34,970 nt of DNA from Lysobacterales bacterium (GCA_017997455.1 JAGOEZ010000008.1:1-34970), one strand, 5' to 3'. Positions 1 through 8,248 are shown, counted from the stretch's first letter. The notes: generated by a model not told the origin, from the sequence alone. Made by a program: numbers and translations.

Positions 1-10
1 GCGGCGGAGT

Positions 11-36
11 GGGCGACCGCCCCTGAGCGGTCGCCC
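11..36 (-). terminator. Stem-loop downstream of rpfF
   Basis: A perfect 9 bp inverted repeat (11-19 with 28-36, 8 nt loop) lies 62 bp beyond the rpfF stop. It has no T-run on the minus strand, so it may be only an RNA-stabilising or weak termination hairpin. It could also serve a convergent gene left of the window. Confidence 0.45.
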
Positions 37-97
37 ATCCGGTGCCGCAGGCCAGGCCGACCGGCTGGCGCGCCGGTCGCCGCTGGCCCTTGAAGCC

Positions 98-1048
98 TTA
101 CGAGTTGCGGGCGACCAGGCGCTCGGCCACGAGCGCCTCGACCGCGGGCGCGGTCTCGTCGCCGGTCTCGCCGTTGGCGCGCTTGGTCTGGGCGCGGACC
201 AGCCGCTCCATGGTGCGCAGCGACTTGTCGCCGAGGCGCATCGCGGTGTCGACCCAGATCTCGGTGATCCGCATCAGCTCGTCGAGCGTGATCGGCGAAC
301 CGCCGACCTGGGCGACGCGCTGCATGGCGCGGCGCGCGTGCGGGATGCGGCGGTTGCGCCGGATCACGTCCTCGACCGCGGCCGCGCCTTCACCCTTCGG
401 GGCCAGCACGTCGACCACGCCGAGCTTGTACAGCTCTTCGCTGGAATAGATGTTGCCGCTGAGCATCATGCGCTCGGCCTGGGTCGGGCCGACCCGGCGC
501 GACAGGAAGGAATAGGCGCCCATGCCGGGGAAGAGGTCGAACAGGACCTCCGGAAGTCCCATGCCGACACCGGTTTCCGCGACGATCGTGTTGCACGACA
601 GCGCGGCCTCGAAACCGCCGCCCAGCGCATCGCCCTGGACCAGTGCGACGCTGTGCAGGCCGACGTCGAGGCCGGCATGGAAGGCATAGACGCCTTCGAC
701 GCAGCTGCGCGCGTAGGCCATCAGGTGCTGGCGGTCGCGGGCGCGGATCAGGCGCGCGAACAGGTCGAGGTCGCCGCCGAGGTTGAACACCGGCGCATCG
801 GAGGCGAGTACGACGTGCCCGAGCAACGGGGCCAGGCCCGCTTCCGCCTGCTGGCGGATGTTGGCGCAGAGCCGCATCTGGAACTCGCGGATCTCCTTGA
901 TCAGGAGCAGGTGGAAGCACGGGCGGCGCGCGATCGGCGCGGCACGCTCGGCATGCATGAAACACCAGTGGGAATCCGAATCCGGATCGGAATGGGTGCG
1001 CAGCACCCGGGAGCCGGTATCGCCCGACAGCGCCAGTACGGTATTCAT
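98..1048 (-). CDS. rpfF: RpfF-type DSF synthase (crotonase family)
   Basis: This 316 aa enoyl-CoA hydratase/isomerase-fold protein closely resembles Xanthomonas RpfF, which makes cis-unsaturated DSF signal fatty acids by dehydrating 3-hydroxyacyl-ACP and cleaving the thioester. The RpfF hallmarks are visible: NLGGDLDLF (residues 89-97), GGGFEAALSC (143-152) with Glu147, and GLPEVLFDLFPGMGAYSF (164-181) with Glu167. The two glutamates match the catalytic pair Glu141/Glu161 of X. campestris RpfF. The C-terminal stretch MRITEIWVDTAMRLGDKSLRTM is also typical. The protein is about 27 residues longer than the 289 aa X. campestris protein, at both ends. The ATG is preceded by GAGGTGA at good spacing. 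It is divergent from dinB, and two RpfB-like ligase genes follow 1.4 kb away. The sensor gene rpfC, usually adjacent, is not visible and may lie left of position 1. Confidence 0.93.
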   Translation of the reverse strand: MNTVLALSGDTGSRVLRTHSDPDSDSHWCFMHAERAAPIARRPCFHLLLIKEIREFQMRLCANIRQQAEAGLAPLLGHVVLASDAPVFNLGGDLDLFARLIRARDRQHLMAYARSCVEGVYAFHAGLDVGLHSVALVQGDALGGGFEAALSCNTIVAETGVGMGLPEVLFDLFPGMGAYSFLSRRVGPTQAERMMLSGNIYSSEELYKLGVVDVLAPKGEGAAAVEDVIRRNRRIPHARRAMQRVAQVGGSPITLDELMRITEIWVDTAMRLGDKSLRTMERLVRAQTKRANGETGDETAPAVEALVAERLVARNS

Positions 1049-1067
1049 GAATCACCTCATCAGGGGA

Positions 1068-1097
1068 TGCTGCTCGACCGGCCGCGCGCGAGCAGCA
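1068..1097 (-). promoter_or_regulatory. Inverted repeat in the rpfF 5' region
   Basis: A perfect 9 bp inverted repeat (TGCTGCTCG at 1068-1076, CGAGCAGCA at 1089-1097, 12 bp spacer) lies 20 bp upstream of the rpfF start, just before its ribosome binding site. It could be a 5' UTR hairpin or an operator. No clear sigma-70 promoter was recognised in the 152 bp between rpfF and dinB. Confidence 0.35.
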
Positions 1098-1200
1098 GAC
1101 AGTAGCTACCATCCATGGAGGCAGGGGTCGACCGGTTAACTTGATGTTATTACCGACTCCGGAGCCAAAAAGCGAGAGGCAGTTGACAAAAACCGGTGAC

Positions 1201-2403
1201 ATGGTGTTCACCGGGGCCGCCGCGGCCCCCCGCGCACGTGCCATCGCGCACGTCGACATGGACGCCTTTTACGCCGCGATCGAGCAGCGCGACCGCCCCG
1301 AACTGCAGGGTCGGCCAGTCATCGTGGGAGGGCTCGGCCCACGGGGCGTGGTGTCCACTGCCAGCTACGAGGCGCGGCGCTACGGCGTGCGCTCGGCGAT
1401 GCCGACAGCGAAGGCTCGCCGGCTGTGTCCGGACGGGGTCTACCTGGTCCCGAGGATGAAGACCTATGCTGCTGTTTCGCGTGAGGTTTTCTCCGTTTTC
1501 GAGAGCGTCAGCCCGGAGGTCGAGGGGCTTTCCCTGGACGAGGCTTTCATCGACCTGGGACGCAGCCTGACGCTGTTCGGGACGCCGCGCGAGATCGGGC
1601 TTCGGATCAAGGCCGGGGTGCTCGCGGCAACCGGCTTGCGTTGCTCGGTTGGACTGTCGTGCAACAAGTTCCTGGCCAAGCTGGCGAGCGAGCTGTCCAA
1701 GCCCGACGGGCTGCTGGAAATCCCGCGGGAGAACGTGCGGGAAACACTCGATCCGCTCCCGGTCGGCCGGCTGTGGACCGTCGGCCCGATCGCCGCGGCC
1801 AGGCTCGAGGCGGCAGGCATCCACACGGTCGCGCAGTTGCGCGATGCCGGCGACTCGCGACTACGCGCACTGCTGGGCGCGCAAGGCCTCGCCTTGGCCC
1901 GGCTGGCGCGCGGCGAGGACGAGCGTCCGGTGCAGCCGAACCAGGCCGAGCGTTCGCTCGGCGCCGAGGAAACCCTGGACACCGACCTGGCGTCGCTCGA
2001 CGCGGCGCAAGCGCTGCTCATGCGCCTGGTCGAGCGGGTGGCGGAGCGCGCACGCGCGCATGGCCTGGTCGGCCGCGTCGTGACGCTCAAGCTGCGCGTG
2101 CCCCCCTTCGAGACCTCGACCCGGCGCACGCTGCTGGAACCGCCGTCCGGTGCGACCGCGCGCCTGCATGCGGCGACCGCGGCGCTGCTCGAACGCTGGT
2201 GGGGCGAGGCCAGGGCGCCGCGGCTGCGCCTGCTCGGCGTCGCGCTGTCGGAACTCGCGCGCGCCGATGGCGCCGACGCCGGCGGGCTCTTCGACGCCCC
2301 GGATGCCGACGCCAACGACGGCCTGGTGGACCGCATCAACCGGCGCTTCGGCGGCGGCGCGATCCGTCGCGCGCGCGGCCTCGTCGAGCCGGGACCGCGC
2401 TGA
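1201..2403 (+). CDS. dinB: DNA polymerase IV (Y-family)
   Basis: This 400 aa translesion DNA polymerase has the Y-family motifs in order: HVDMDAFYAAIEQRD (17-31, metal-binding Asp19, equal to Asp8 of E. coli Pol IV), YEARRYGVRSAMP (56-68), SLDEAF (111-116, the catalytic Asp-Glu pair), and a helix-hairpin-helix thumb region near 165-190. The little-finger domain follows. Near the C-terminus GGLFDAP resembles a beta-clamp-binding LF motif. I chose the ATG at 1201, which leaves 16 residues before HVDMDAF. An in-frame ATG at 1144 is also open, but it lacks a well-placed ribosome binding site and would give an unusually long N-terminus. The gene is divergent from rpfF and convergent with the acyl-CoA ligase gene, 18 bp apart. 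No SOS box was recognised upstream. The symbol dinB follows the family. Confidence 0.92.
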   Translation: MVFTGAAAAPRARAIAHVDMDAFYAAIEQRDRPELQGRPVIVGGLGPRGVVSTASYEARRYGVRSAMPTAKARRLCPDGVYLVPRMKTYAAVSREVFSVFESVSPEVEGLSLDEAFIDLGRSLTLFGTPREIGLRIKAGVLAATGLRCSVGLSCNKFLAKLASELSKPDGLLEIPRENVRETLDPLPVGRLWTVGPIAAARLEAAGIHTVAQLRDAGDSRLRALLGAQGLALARLARGEDERPVQPNQAERSLGAEETLDTDLASLDAAQALLMRLVERVAERARAHGLVGRVVTLKLRVPPFETSTRRTLLEPPSGATARLHAATAALLERWWGEARAPRLRLLGVALSELARADGADAGGLFDAPDADANDGLVDRINRRFGGGAIRRARGLVEPGPR

Positions 2404-2421
2404 GCGCCGGCGCGCGGGCCC

Positions 2422-4116
2422 TCAGGCCGGGCGCGGCGCGCTGTCGCGCAGTTCGCGCCGCAGGATCTTGCCGACGTTGGTCTTGGGCAGCGCGTCGCGG
2501 AACTCGATGAAGCGCGGCTGCTTGTAGCCGGTGAGCTGGGTGCGACAGTGCGCCCGCAGCGCGTCTTCGGTCAGTTCCGGGTCGCGCGCGACCACCACCA
2601 GCTTGATCGCCTCGCCCGTGCGCTCGTCGGGAACGCCGACCGCCGCGGATTCCAGCACCCCTGGGTGGGCGCCGACGACGTCCTCGATCTCGTTGGGATA
2701 AACGTTGAAGCCCGAGACCAGGATCATGTCCTTCTTGCGGTCGAGCACGTAGATGTAGCCGCGTTCGTCCATGCGGCCGATGTCGCCGGTGCGGAACCAG
2801 CCGTCGCCGAAACAGGAGGCGCGGGTGTCCTCCTCGCGCTGCCAGTAGCCGGCGCTGACGTGGGGCGCGCGGATGCAGATTTCGCCGACCTCGCCGGGCG
2901 GGCGGTCGCGGCCCTCGTCATCGCAGATGCGGACCTCGGCGCCCGGCAGGGGCTGGCCGATCGAGCCGGGCGGGTTGTCGCGGCCGGGCGGGTTGCCGGT
3001 GATCGCGCCACAGGTCTCCGAGAGCCCGTAACTCTCCAGCAGCGTGCACCCGGTCCGCTCGAGCCAGCGTTGCGCCGTGGCGCGATGCAGGGCCGCGCCG
3101 CCTTCCATGCTCAGGCGCAGGCGCGAGAAATCGACCTGCTCGATGCCGGGCGCGCGCAGCAGGGCATCGTAGAGCGTGGTCACGCCGCCGAACACCGTGG
3201 GGCGCTCGCGCACGAAGTCGCGCACCAGCGCTGGCAGGTCGCGCGGGTTGGCGACCAGCACGAGGCGCGCGCCGATCGCCCAGCCGAGCAGGCAGCCGAC
3301 GGCAAGCGCGGCGACGTGGTAGATCGGCAAGGCGATCAGGAACACCTCCTGCCCGGGCCGCAACTGGCCGCCATACCAGGCCTGCAGCGACAGCACCTCG
3401 GCGGTCGCGGCGCGCTGGGTCAGCATGGCGCCCTTGGCGACGCCGGTGGTGCCGCCGGTGTACTGGAGGAAGGCGATGTCGTCGTGGCCGATGTCCACGC
3501 GCGGCGCGGGGCGGGCGGTGCCCTGGGCCAGCGCGTCGTTGAAGCGCACGGCGCCGTCGATGCGGTAGTCGGGCACCAGCTTCTTCACGTAACGGGCGAC
3601 GAAGTTGACGATCGCCGACTTCGGGAAGCCGAGCAGGTCGCCCAGCCCGGTGGTCACGACCTGGCGCACCGGGGTCTCGTGCAGGACCTCGGCCACGGTA
3701 TGGGCGAAGTTGTCGAGCACGACCAGCACCGAGGCGCCGGCATCGACCAGCTGGTGCTTGAGCTCGCGCCCGGTGTACATGGGGTTGGTGTTGACCACGG
3801 TGAGCCCGGCGCGCAGCACGCCGAACAGGGCCACCGGGTACTGCAGGATGTTGGGCAGCATGATCGCCACCCGGTCGCCCTTCTTGAGCTTGAGGACGTT
3901 GAGCAGGTACGAGGCGAAGTGGCCGCTGAGGCGGTCGACGTCCTCGTAGCTGAGCGTGCGGCCCATGCTGCCGAACGCCGGGCGCGCGGCATGGTCGCGA
4001 CAGGCGCCCTCCAGCAGGCTGGTCAGGGTGTGCTCGCCCAGGTCGAGCCCGGCGGCGACGCCGGGCGGGTAGTGCGCGACCCAGGGTCGCGGGTAGCCGG
4101 CCTGTGCGGCGTGCAT
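2422..4116 (-). CDS. Long-chain fatty acyl-CoA ligase, RpfB/FadD type (copy 1)
   Basis: This 564 aa ANL-superfamily ligase activates a fatty acid as acyl-AMP and then makes acyl-CoA. It has the AMP-binding P-loop YTGGTTGVAKGAML (about 220-233), the ESYGLSE motif, the FACS signature DGWFRTGDIGRMDERGY followed by DRKKDMILVSGFNVYPNEIED, and the C-terminal catalytic lysine in KTNVGKILRREL. It is the downstream member of a tandem pair: its ATG lies 32 bp after the stop of the next copy, so the two are probably co-transcribed. Residues 51-234 are identical to residues 47-230 of the other copy, while the acyl-pocket half after the P-loop differs strongly. In Xanthomonas the homologue RpfB acts on DSF-type fatty acids. 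The position near rpfF suggests the same here, but an ordinary FadD beta-oxidation role is equally possible. Confidence 0.9.
   Translation of the reverse strand: MHAAQAGYPRPWVAHYPPGVAAGLDLGEHTLTSLLEGACRDHAARPAFGSMGRTLSYEDVDRLSGHFASYLLNVLKLKKGDRVAIMLPNILQYPVALFGVLRAGLTVVNTNPMYTGRELKHQLVDAGASVLVVLDNFAHTVAEVLHETPVRQVVTTGLGDLLGFPKSAIVNFVARYVKKLVPDYRIDGAVRFNDALAQGTARPAPRVDIGHDDIAFLQYTGGTTGVAKGAMLTQRAATAEVLSLQAWYGGQLRPGQEVFLIALPIYHVAALAVGCLLGWAIGARLVLVANPRDLPALVRDFVRERPTVFGGVTTLYDALLRAPGIEQVDFSRLRLSMEGGAALHRATAQRWLERTGCTLLESYGLSETCGAITGNPPGRDNPPGSIGQPLPGAEVRICDDEGRDRPPGEVGEICIRAPHVSAGYWQREEDTRASCFGDGWFRTGDIGRMDERGYIYVLDRKKDMILVSGFNVYPNEIEDVVGAHPGVLESAAVGVPDERTGEAIKLVVVARDPELTEDALRAHCRTQLTGYKQPRFIEFRDALPKTNVGKILRRELRDSAPRPA
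3416..3967 (-). repeat. 552 bp near-identical block, copy in ligase 1
   Basis: This block matches 5146-5697 at a constant offset of 1730 bp with one difference (C at 3505, G at 5235, silent). It covers the codons for the N-terminal adenylation half, up to and including the AMP-binding P-loop. Identity stops abruptly at both ends, outside which the two genes clearly differ. Confidence 0.95.
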
Positions 4117-4148
4117 GCGCGGTCGGGCGCCCGGCCGCGGTGCGCGGC

Positions 4149-5834
4149 TCAGCCCGCGGCCTTGGCGGCGGAATCGCGCAGCTCGCGCCGCAGGATCTTG
4201 CCGACGTTGGTCTTGGGCAGCGCGTCGCGGAACTCGATGAAGCGCGGCTGCTTGTAGGCGGTGAGATTGGTCCGGCAGTGGGCCTTGATGTCGTCCGCCG
4301 TCAGCGCCGGATCCTTCTTCACGATCACGACCTTCACCGCCTCGCCGGACTTGTCGTCCGGGACACCGACCGCCGCCACCTCGAGCACGCCCGGATGGGT
4401 CGCGATCACGTCCTCGATCTCGTTCGGGTACACGTTGAAGCCCGAGACCAGGATCATGTCCTTCTTGCGGTCGACGATGTAGAAGAAACCCTTCTCGTCC
4501 ATGCGGCCCATGTCGCCGGTCCGCAGCCAGCCATCGTCGGTCAGGACCTTGGCGGTCTCGTCGGCGCGCTGCCAGTAGCCGCGCATCACCTGCGGGCCGC
4601 GGATGCACAGCTCGCCGACTTCGCCCATCGGCAACTGGCGCCCGTTGTCGTCCTGCACCGACAGTTCGGTGGAGGGCGCGGGCAGGCCGATCGAGCCGTT
4701 GTATTCCTTGAGGTCGACCGGGTTCATGGTCGCCACCGGCGCGCTCTCGGTCATGCCGTAGCCTTCGAGCAGGGTGCCGCCGGTGACCGCCTTCCAGCGC
4801 TCGGCCACCGCGCGCTGCACGGCCATGCCGCCGCCGAAGGACATCTTGAGGTGCGAGAAGTCGACCTGGTCGAAGCCCGGGGTGTTGAGCAAGCCGTTGA
4901 AAAGGGTATTGACCCCGGTGATCGCGGTGAAGCCCAGCTTCGAGATCTCGCGCACGAATCCGGCCATGTCGCGCGGATTGGTGATCAGCACGTTGAGCCC
5001 GCCGAACTTCATGAACACCAGGCAATTACAGGTCAGCGCGAAGATGTGGTAGAGCGGCAGCGCCGTGACCATCACCTCCTCGCCCAGGCTCAGGCGGCGG
5101 ATGTACCAGGCCGAGACCTGCTGCATGTTCGCCACCATGTTGCGGTGGGTCAGCATGGCGCCCTTGGCGACGCCGGTGGTGCCGCCGGTGTACTGGAGGA
5201 AGGCGATGTCGTCGTGGCCGATGTCCACGCGCGGGGCGGGGCGGGCGGTGCCCTGGGCCAGCGCGTCGTTGAAGCGCACGGCGCCGTCGATGCGGTAGTC
5301 GGGCACCAGCTTCTTCACGTAACGGGCGACGAAGTTGACGATCGCCGACTTCGGGAAGCCGAGCAGGTCGCCCAGCCCGGTGGTCACGACCTGGCGCACC
5401 GGGGTCTCGTGCAGGACCTCGGCCACGGTATGGGCGAAGTTGTCGAGCACGACCAGCACCGAGGCGCCGGCATCGACCAGCTGGTGCTTGAGCTCGCGCC
5501 CGGTGTACATGGGGTTGGTGTTGACCACGGTGAGCCCGGCGCGCAGCACGCCGAACAGGGCCACCGGGTACTGCAGGATGTTGGGCAGCATGATCGCCAC
5601 CCGGTCGCCCTTCTTGAGCTTGAGGACGTTGAGCAGGTACGAGGCGAAGTGGCCGCTGAGGCGGTCGACGTCCTCGTAGCTGAGCGTGCGGCCCATGTTG
5701 GAAAAGGCGGGGCGGGCGCGAAAGCGCTCGCAGGCGGCGTCCAGCACCGCCGCCACCGAGGCATACTCGGCCAGGTCGACGGTTTCGGGCGTGCCGGCCG
5801 GGTAGCTCTGCAGCCAGGGCTTGTCCACACTCAT
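4149..5834 (-). CDS. fadD: Long-chain fatty acyl-CoA ligase, RpfB/FadD type (copy 2)
   Basis: This 561 aa long-chain acyl-CoA synthetase has the same length as E. coli FadD. It has the P-loop YTGGTTGVAKGAMLTHRN, the motif EGYGMTES, the FACS signature DGWLRTGDMGRMDEKGF followed by DRKKDMILVSGFNVYPNEIED, and the C-terminal KTNVGKILRREL lysine. It is first in the two-gene unit. The ATG is preceded by AGGGAGGGAT about 6 bp upstream, a strong ribosome binding site. Of the two copies this one looks the more canonical: the post-P-loop region HRNMVANMQQVSAWY reads like classical FadD/RpfB. Known FadD proteins work at the inner membrane, activating imported or recycled fatty acids. RpfB of Xanthomonas is the same family and affects DSF turnover. 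I cannot tell from sequence which copy, if either, acts on DSF. Confidence 0.92.
   Translation of the reverse strand: MSVDKPWLQSYPAGTPETVDLAEYASVAAVLDAACERFRARPAFSNMGRTLSYEDVDRLSGHFASYLLNVLKLKKGDRVAIMLPNILQYPVALFGVLRAGLTVVNTNPMYTGRELKHQLVDAGASVLVVLDNFAHTVAEVLHETPVRQVVTTGLGDLLGFPKSAIVNFVARYVKKLVPDYRIDGAVRFNDALAQGTARPAPRVDIGHDDIAFLQYTGGTTGVAKGAMLTHRNMVANMQQVSAWYIRRLSLGEEVMVTALPLYHIFALTCNCLVFMKFGGLNVLITNPRDMAGFVREISKLGFTAITGVNTLFNGLLNTPGFDQVDFSHLKMSFGGGMAVQRAVAERWKAVTGGTLLEGYGMTESAPVATMNPVDLKEYNGSIGLPAPSTELSVQDDNGRQLPMGEVGELCIRGPQVMRGYWQRADETAKVLTDDGWLRTGDMGRMDEKGFFYIVDRKKDMILVSGFNVYPNEIEDVIATHPGVLEVAAVGVPDDKSGEAVKVVIVKKDPALTADDIKAHCRTNLTAYKQPRFIEFRDALPKTNVGKILRRELRDSAAKAAG
5146..5697 (-). repeat. 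552 bp near-identical block, copy in ligase 2
   Basis: This is the partner of 3416-3967, with 551 of 552 positions identical. Two shorter identical stretches lie at the same offset: 75 bp (2453-2527 with 4183-4257, the C-terminal lysine motif) and 43 bp (2702-2744 with 4432-4474). The constant offset shows a tandem gene duplication without net indels over this span. Confidence 0.95.
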
Positions 5835-5934
5835 CGGAATATCCCTCCCTGCGCCCCCGGGGATGGTGCCAGCCGCGACCCGCGTCCCGGGGCGGGCGAG
5901 GGGCATGATTCGCCCGATTGGAGCATAGGCCCCC

Positions 5935-6366
5935 ATGACTGACAAGCGGATACGCCGGCTGGCCGCCGTGGCCCTTTGCGGCCTGTTGGCGGCTTGCGCC
6001 GGCGACACGCCGGAGGCGCGCGTCCGGGCCGGCGTGGCCGCGCTGGAGGGCGCGGTCGAGGCGCGCCGCCCGGCCGCGGCCGTGGCGCTGCTGAGCGAGG
6101 ATTTCAGCGCCGATCGCGGGCAGTTCGACCGCGCGGGCATGCGCGCCTTCCTGGCCGCGCAACTGCTGGGTGCGGAACGGATCGAGGTCGTGGTCGGGCC
6201 GGTCGGCGTGACCCTGCATGGCGATCGCGCGACCGCGGAATTCACCGCGCTGGTCAGCGGCGGCCGTTATCTCGGCGACCGCAATGAATCCCTGCATCTG
6301 CGCACGGGCTGGCGCCTCGAGGACGGCGAGTGGCGCTGCTATTCCGCCGAGCGCGTCGAGGACTGA
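5935..6366 (+). CDS. Small lipoprotein with an NTF2/SnoaL-like domain
   Basis: This 143 aa protein has a lipoprotein signal peptide: basic start (TDKRIRR), hydrophobic core, and lipobox LAAC with Cys21. The mature part begins with a helix rich in Ala and Glu, followed by alternating strands ending in TGWRLEDGEWRCYSAERVED. That pattern is typical of NTF2-like (SnoaL/DUF4440) folds, which bind small ligands or act as accessory domains. I do not recognise a specific family. It is divergent from the acyl-CoA ligase pair (100 bp apart) and convergent with the haloperoxidase gene. GGAG lies about 11 bp before the ATG. Function unknown. Confidence 0.75.
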   Translation: MTDKRIRRLAAVALCGLLAACAGDTPEARVRAGVAALEGAVEARRPAAAVALLSEDFSADRGQFDRAGMRAFLAAQLLGAERIEVVVGPVGVTLHGDRATAEFTALVSGGRYLGDRNESLHLRTGWRLEDGEWRCYSAERVED

Positions 6367-6370
6367 ATCC

Positions 6371-6396
6371 GCGTGGCGGCCCCGTGGCCGCCACGC
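6371..6396. terminator. Perfect hairpin between convergent genes
   Basis: An 11 bp perfect stem (6371-6381 with 6386-6396) with a 4 nt loop fills the 39 bp gap between the lipoprotein and haloperoxidase stop codons. Neither strand has a long T-run, but the position and strength fit a bidirectional terminator. Confidence 0.65.
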
Positions 6397-6405
6397 GTGC
6401 CGCGA

Positions 6406-8070
6406 TCAGACGGTCACTTGCACGCCGCTGAAGGTGCGCAGGGTGAATCCGGCGAAACTCGCCGGCAGGGTCGGGCGCAGCTCGGCCAGGAACGCCAGTG
6501 CCACGCGCTCGCCCTGCAGCAGGCCTTCCACGCTGTCACTGCGGAAGTGGACGCCGGCCGTGTCGCGGCCCAGGGCGATGTTGGCCGCGAGCTTGTTGAG
6601 TTCGCCCTCCACGGTCAGCGGGCCCGCGTAGTCGAGCAGGCTCGATCCATCCGCGCTGGCGACCTTGTTGCCGCTGAGGACGAAATCGCCGCGATACAGC
6701 GCCTTGAGCACGGTCACCGTCGCGCCCACGCTCGACGCGTGTCCGGCCGGGTAGGACGGATGGACCGGATTCCCGACCTTGTAGGCCATGGGCAGCAGGT
6801 AGTTGCCGTACCGACTGAAGGTCGCGGCGAGCGCGGCGGAGTTGAGCAATTCGGCCGGAATCGGGTAGCTGGCCTGGCCGCTCAGGTGGTTCTGCACGCG
6901 ACCGCTGTAGGCGTCCGGCCGCGCGCGCCGGTGGACCTGCCATTTCTGGTAGAAGCAGGCCGTGATCGCCGGCGCCTGGGCACCGCCCAGCAGTTGCACG
7001 AACTGGTTGAAGCCGCCGACGAGGCCGGCTTCGTTGGGCGCCTGTGCCGGCAAGCTGGGGTTCGGCGGCGCGCCCAGGCGATTGAGGATGAGGGCCGCTT
7101 CCAGGGCGGGCTGGGCCCCGTAGTCGCTGAGCAGGTAGGTCGACAGGTCGCGCCCGTTGCGCTGGTAGACGGCGGTGGACTCGACCGGCGTCGGACCGGC
7201 ACCTCCTCCCCGCTGGGCCAGCAACCAGTCGGCGTAGGAGACCTGGAAATTGTTGCCGGCGACGAACGGCCGCAGCCTCTGTTCATGCTCGTAGGGTCCG
7301 TGCGGAATGGGACGGACCAGGAACTGCGACAGGAGCGGTCCCTCCAGTTCGCCCGGGAAATTGCCCCGGAAGACGTTGGCGGGCGTGACCTGGCCATTGC
7401 TGCGCGGTCCGCGGTAGCCGGGCTGCGCATTGAGGTCGGCGCAGGCCGCGGCGATCATCGGATCGCTGCCATAGGCCGCGTAAGGCACGTCGCGGGTCAG
7501 TGCCAGCCAGTACAGCTCGACCATCTCCGCAGCCGCCTCGGCACTGCTGAAATTCGGTGGCGGTGGGCAGGGCACGCCCTGGGGGTCGGGGCCGGCGAGC
7601 GAATAGTTGAAGCCGTGGAAGGGAGCGATCAGGCGCGTGGCGGGCGTGGTGCCCATCGTCACCGTGGCCAGCGCCGCGCGCGAGTTGGTGTTCAGGGCGA
7701 ACACCAGGGTCTGGTAGGCGGACGGCGACACCTCGCCGAGGTCGTTGTGCGCGAGGCCCTTGCTGAACGAATTGATGTTGGCCGGAAGGGACGCTTCGTC
7801 GCCGTTTGGGGTCCTGCTGCACTCGAATTCGGCGCGCTGCACCTGCGCGGCGCGCAATCGCACCTGGTATGCCGAGGTCCGGCGCACGTTCGAGCCACTG
7901 ATGACCGTGACATCGCAGGTGGGCGGCGACTGCGCCCCCGCAGCGAGGGTCGGCAAGCCCAATCCCAGGCCGATCGAGGCTCCTCCCATGAGCTTGAGGA
8001 AATCCCGCTTGCCACTGTTGAGGTCGTCGGGCGTGTCAGGCGCGCCGAGAGTTGATTCGTGCTCGTTCAT
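6406..8070 (-). CDS. Exported vanadium-dependent bromoperoxidase-type protein
   Basis: This 554 aa protein belongs to the vanadium haloperoxidase/PAP2 superfamily. The vanadate pocket can be lined up with the Ascophyllum bromoperoxidase by exact spacing: Lys376 and Arg384 (in KWQVHRRARP), His437 (HPSY), Gly443 and His444 (PAGH), and Arg502 and His508 (GRDTAGVH). The algal residues, from memory, are Lys341, Arg349, His411, Gly417, His418, Arg480 and His486. The one difference is Ala442 in place of the pocket serine. The N-terminus carries a Tat-like signal with Lys-Arg in place of Arg-Arg (GKRDFLKLMGG, 20-30) and a hydrophobic stretch to about residue 46. Such enzymes oxidise halides with hydrogen peroxide; substrate choice cannot be read from sequence. 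The ATG at 8070 was chosen because GGAG lies 6 bp upstream; a frame-open ATG at 8121 has weaker support. It appears monocistronic. Confidence 0.85.
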   Translation of the reverse strand: MNEHESTLGAPDTPDDLNSGKRDFLKLMGGASIGLGLGLPTLAAGAQSPPTCDVTVISGSNVRRTSAYQVRLRAAQVQRAEFECSRTPNGDEASLPANINSFSKGLAHNDLGEVSPSAYQTLVFALNTNSRAALATVTMGTTPATRLIAPFHGFNYSLAGPDPQGVPCPPPPNFSSAEAAAEMVELYWLALTRDVPYAAYGSDPMIAAACADLNAQPGYRGPRSNGQVTPANVFRGNFPGELEGPLLSQFLVRPIPHGPYEHEQRLRPFVAGNNFQVSYADWLLAQRGGGAGPTPVESTAVYQRNGRDLSTYLLSDYGAQPALEAALILNRLGAPPNPSLPAQAPNEAGLVGGFNQFVQLLGGAQAPAITACFYQKWQVHRRARPDAYSGRVQNHLSGQASYPIPAELLNSAALAATFSRYGNYLLPMAYKVGNPVHPSYPAGHASSVGATVTVLKALYRGDFVLSGNKVASADGSSLLDYAGPLTVEGELNKLAANIALGRDTAGVHFRSDSVEGLLQGERVALAFLAELRPTLPASFAGFTLRTFSGVQVTV

Positions 8071-8088
8071 CGCACGCTCCCGTATGGA

Positions 8089-8106
8089 CGGACCGGAGTT
8101 GGTCCG
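8089..8106 (-). promoter_or_regulatory. Inverted repeat upstream of the haloperoxidase gene
   Basis: A 6 bp inverted repeat (CGGACC at 8089-8094, GGTCCG at 8101-8106, 6 nt spacer) sits 18 bp before the haloperoxidase start. It may be a 5' UTR hairpin or operator. Support is only its symmetry and position. The rest of 8107-8186 shows no clear feature. Confidence 0.25.
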
Positions 8107-8186
8107 CCTCTGTTCCTCCAATACACGGGGTGCGCGCGGCTATTACGCCACCGCCGAGACTGCGCCAGGTCGAGGATCCCGCGAAA

Positions 8187-8217
8187 GCGAACGCCCGGCG
8201 CAGGGCCGGGCGTTCGC
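8187..8217 (-). terminator. Intrinsic-type terminator of acnA
   Basis: A perfect 13 bp stem (8187-8199 with 8205-8217, 5 nt loop) lies 31 bp beyond the acnA stop. On the minus strand the stem is followed closely by a short TTT. This is a strong hairpin with a weak U-tract, probably ending the nudJ-mnmA-hflD-acnA run. Confidence 0.7.
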
Positions 8218-8248
8218 GGGTCACGCTGGGCCTGGACCGCCGGCGGGA

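Noticed and set aside
1100-1200. SOS (LexA) box in front of dinB
   Set aside because: No CTGT-N8-ACAG or other convincing LexA-type palindrome was seen.
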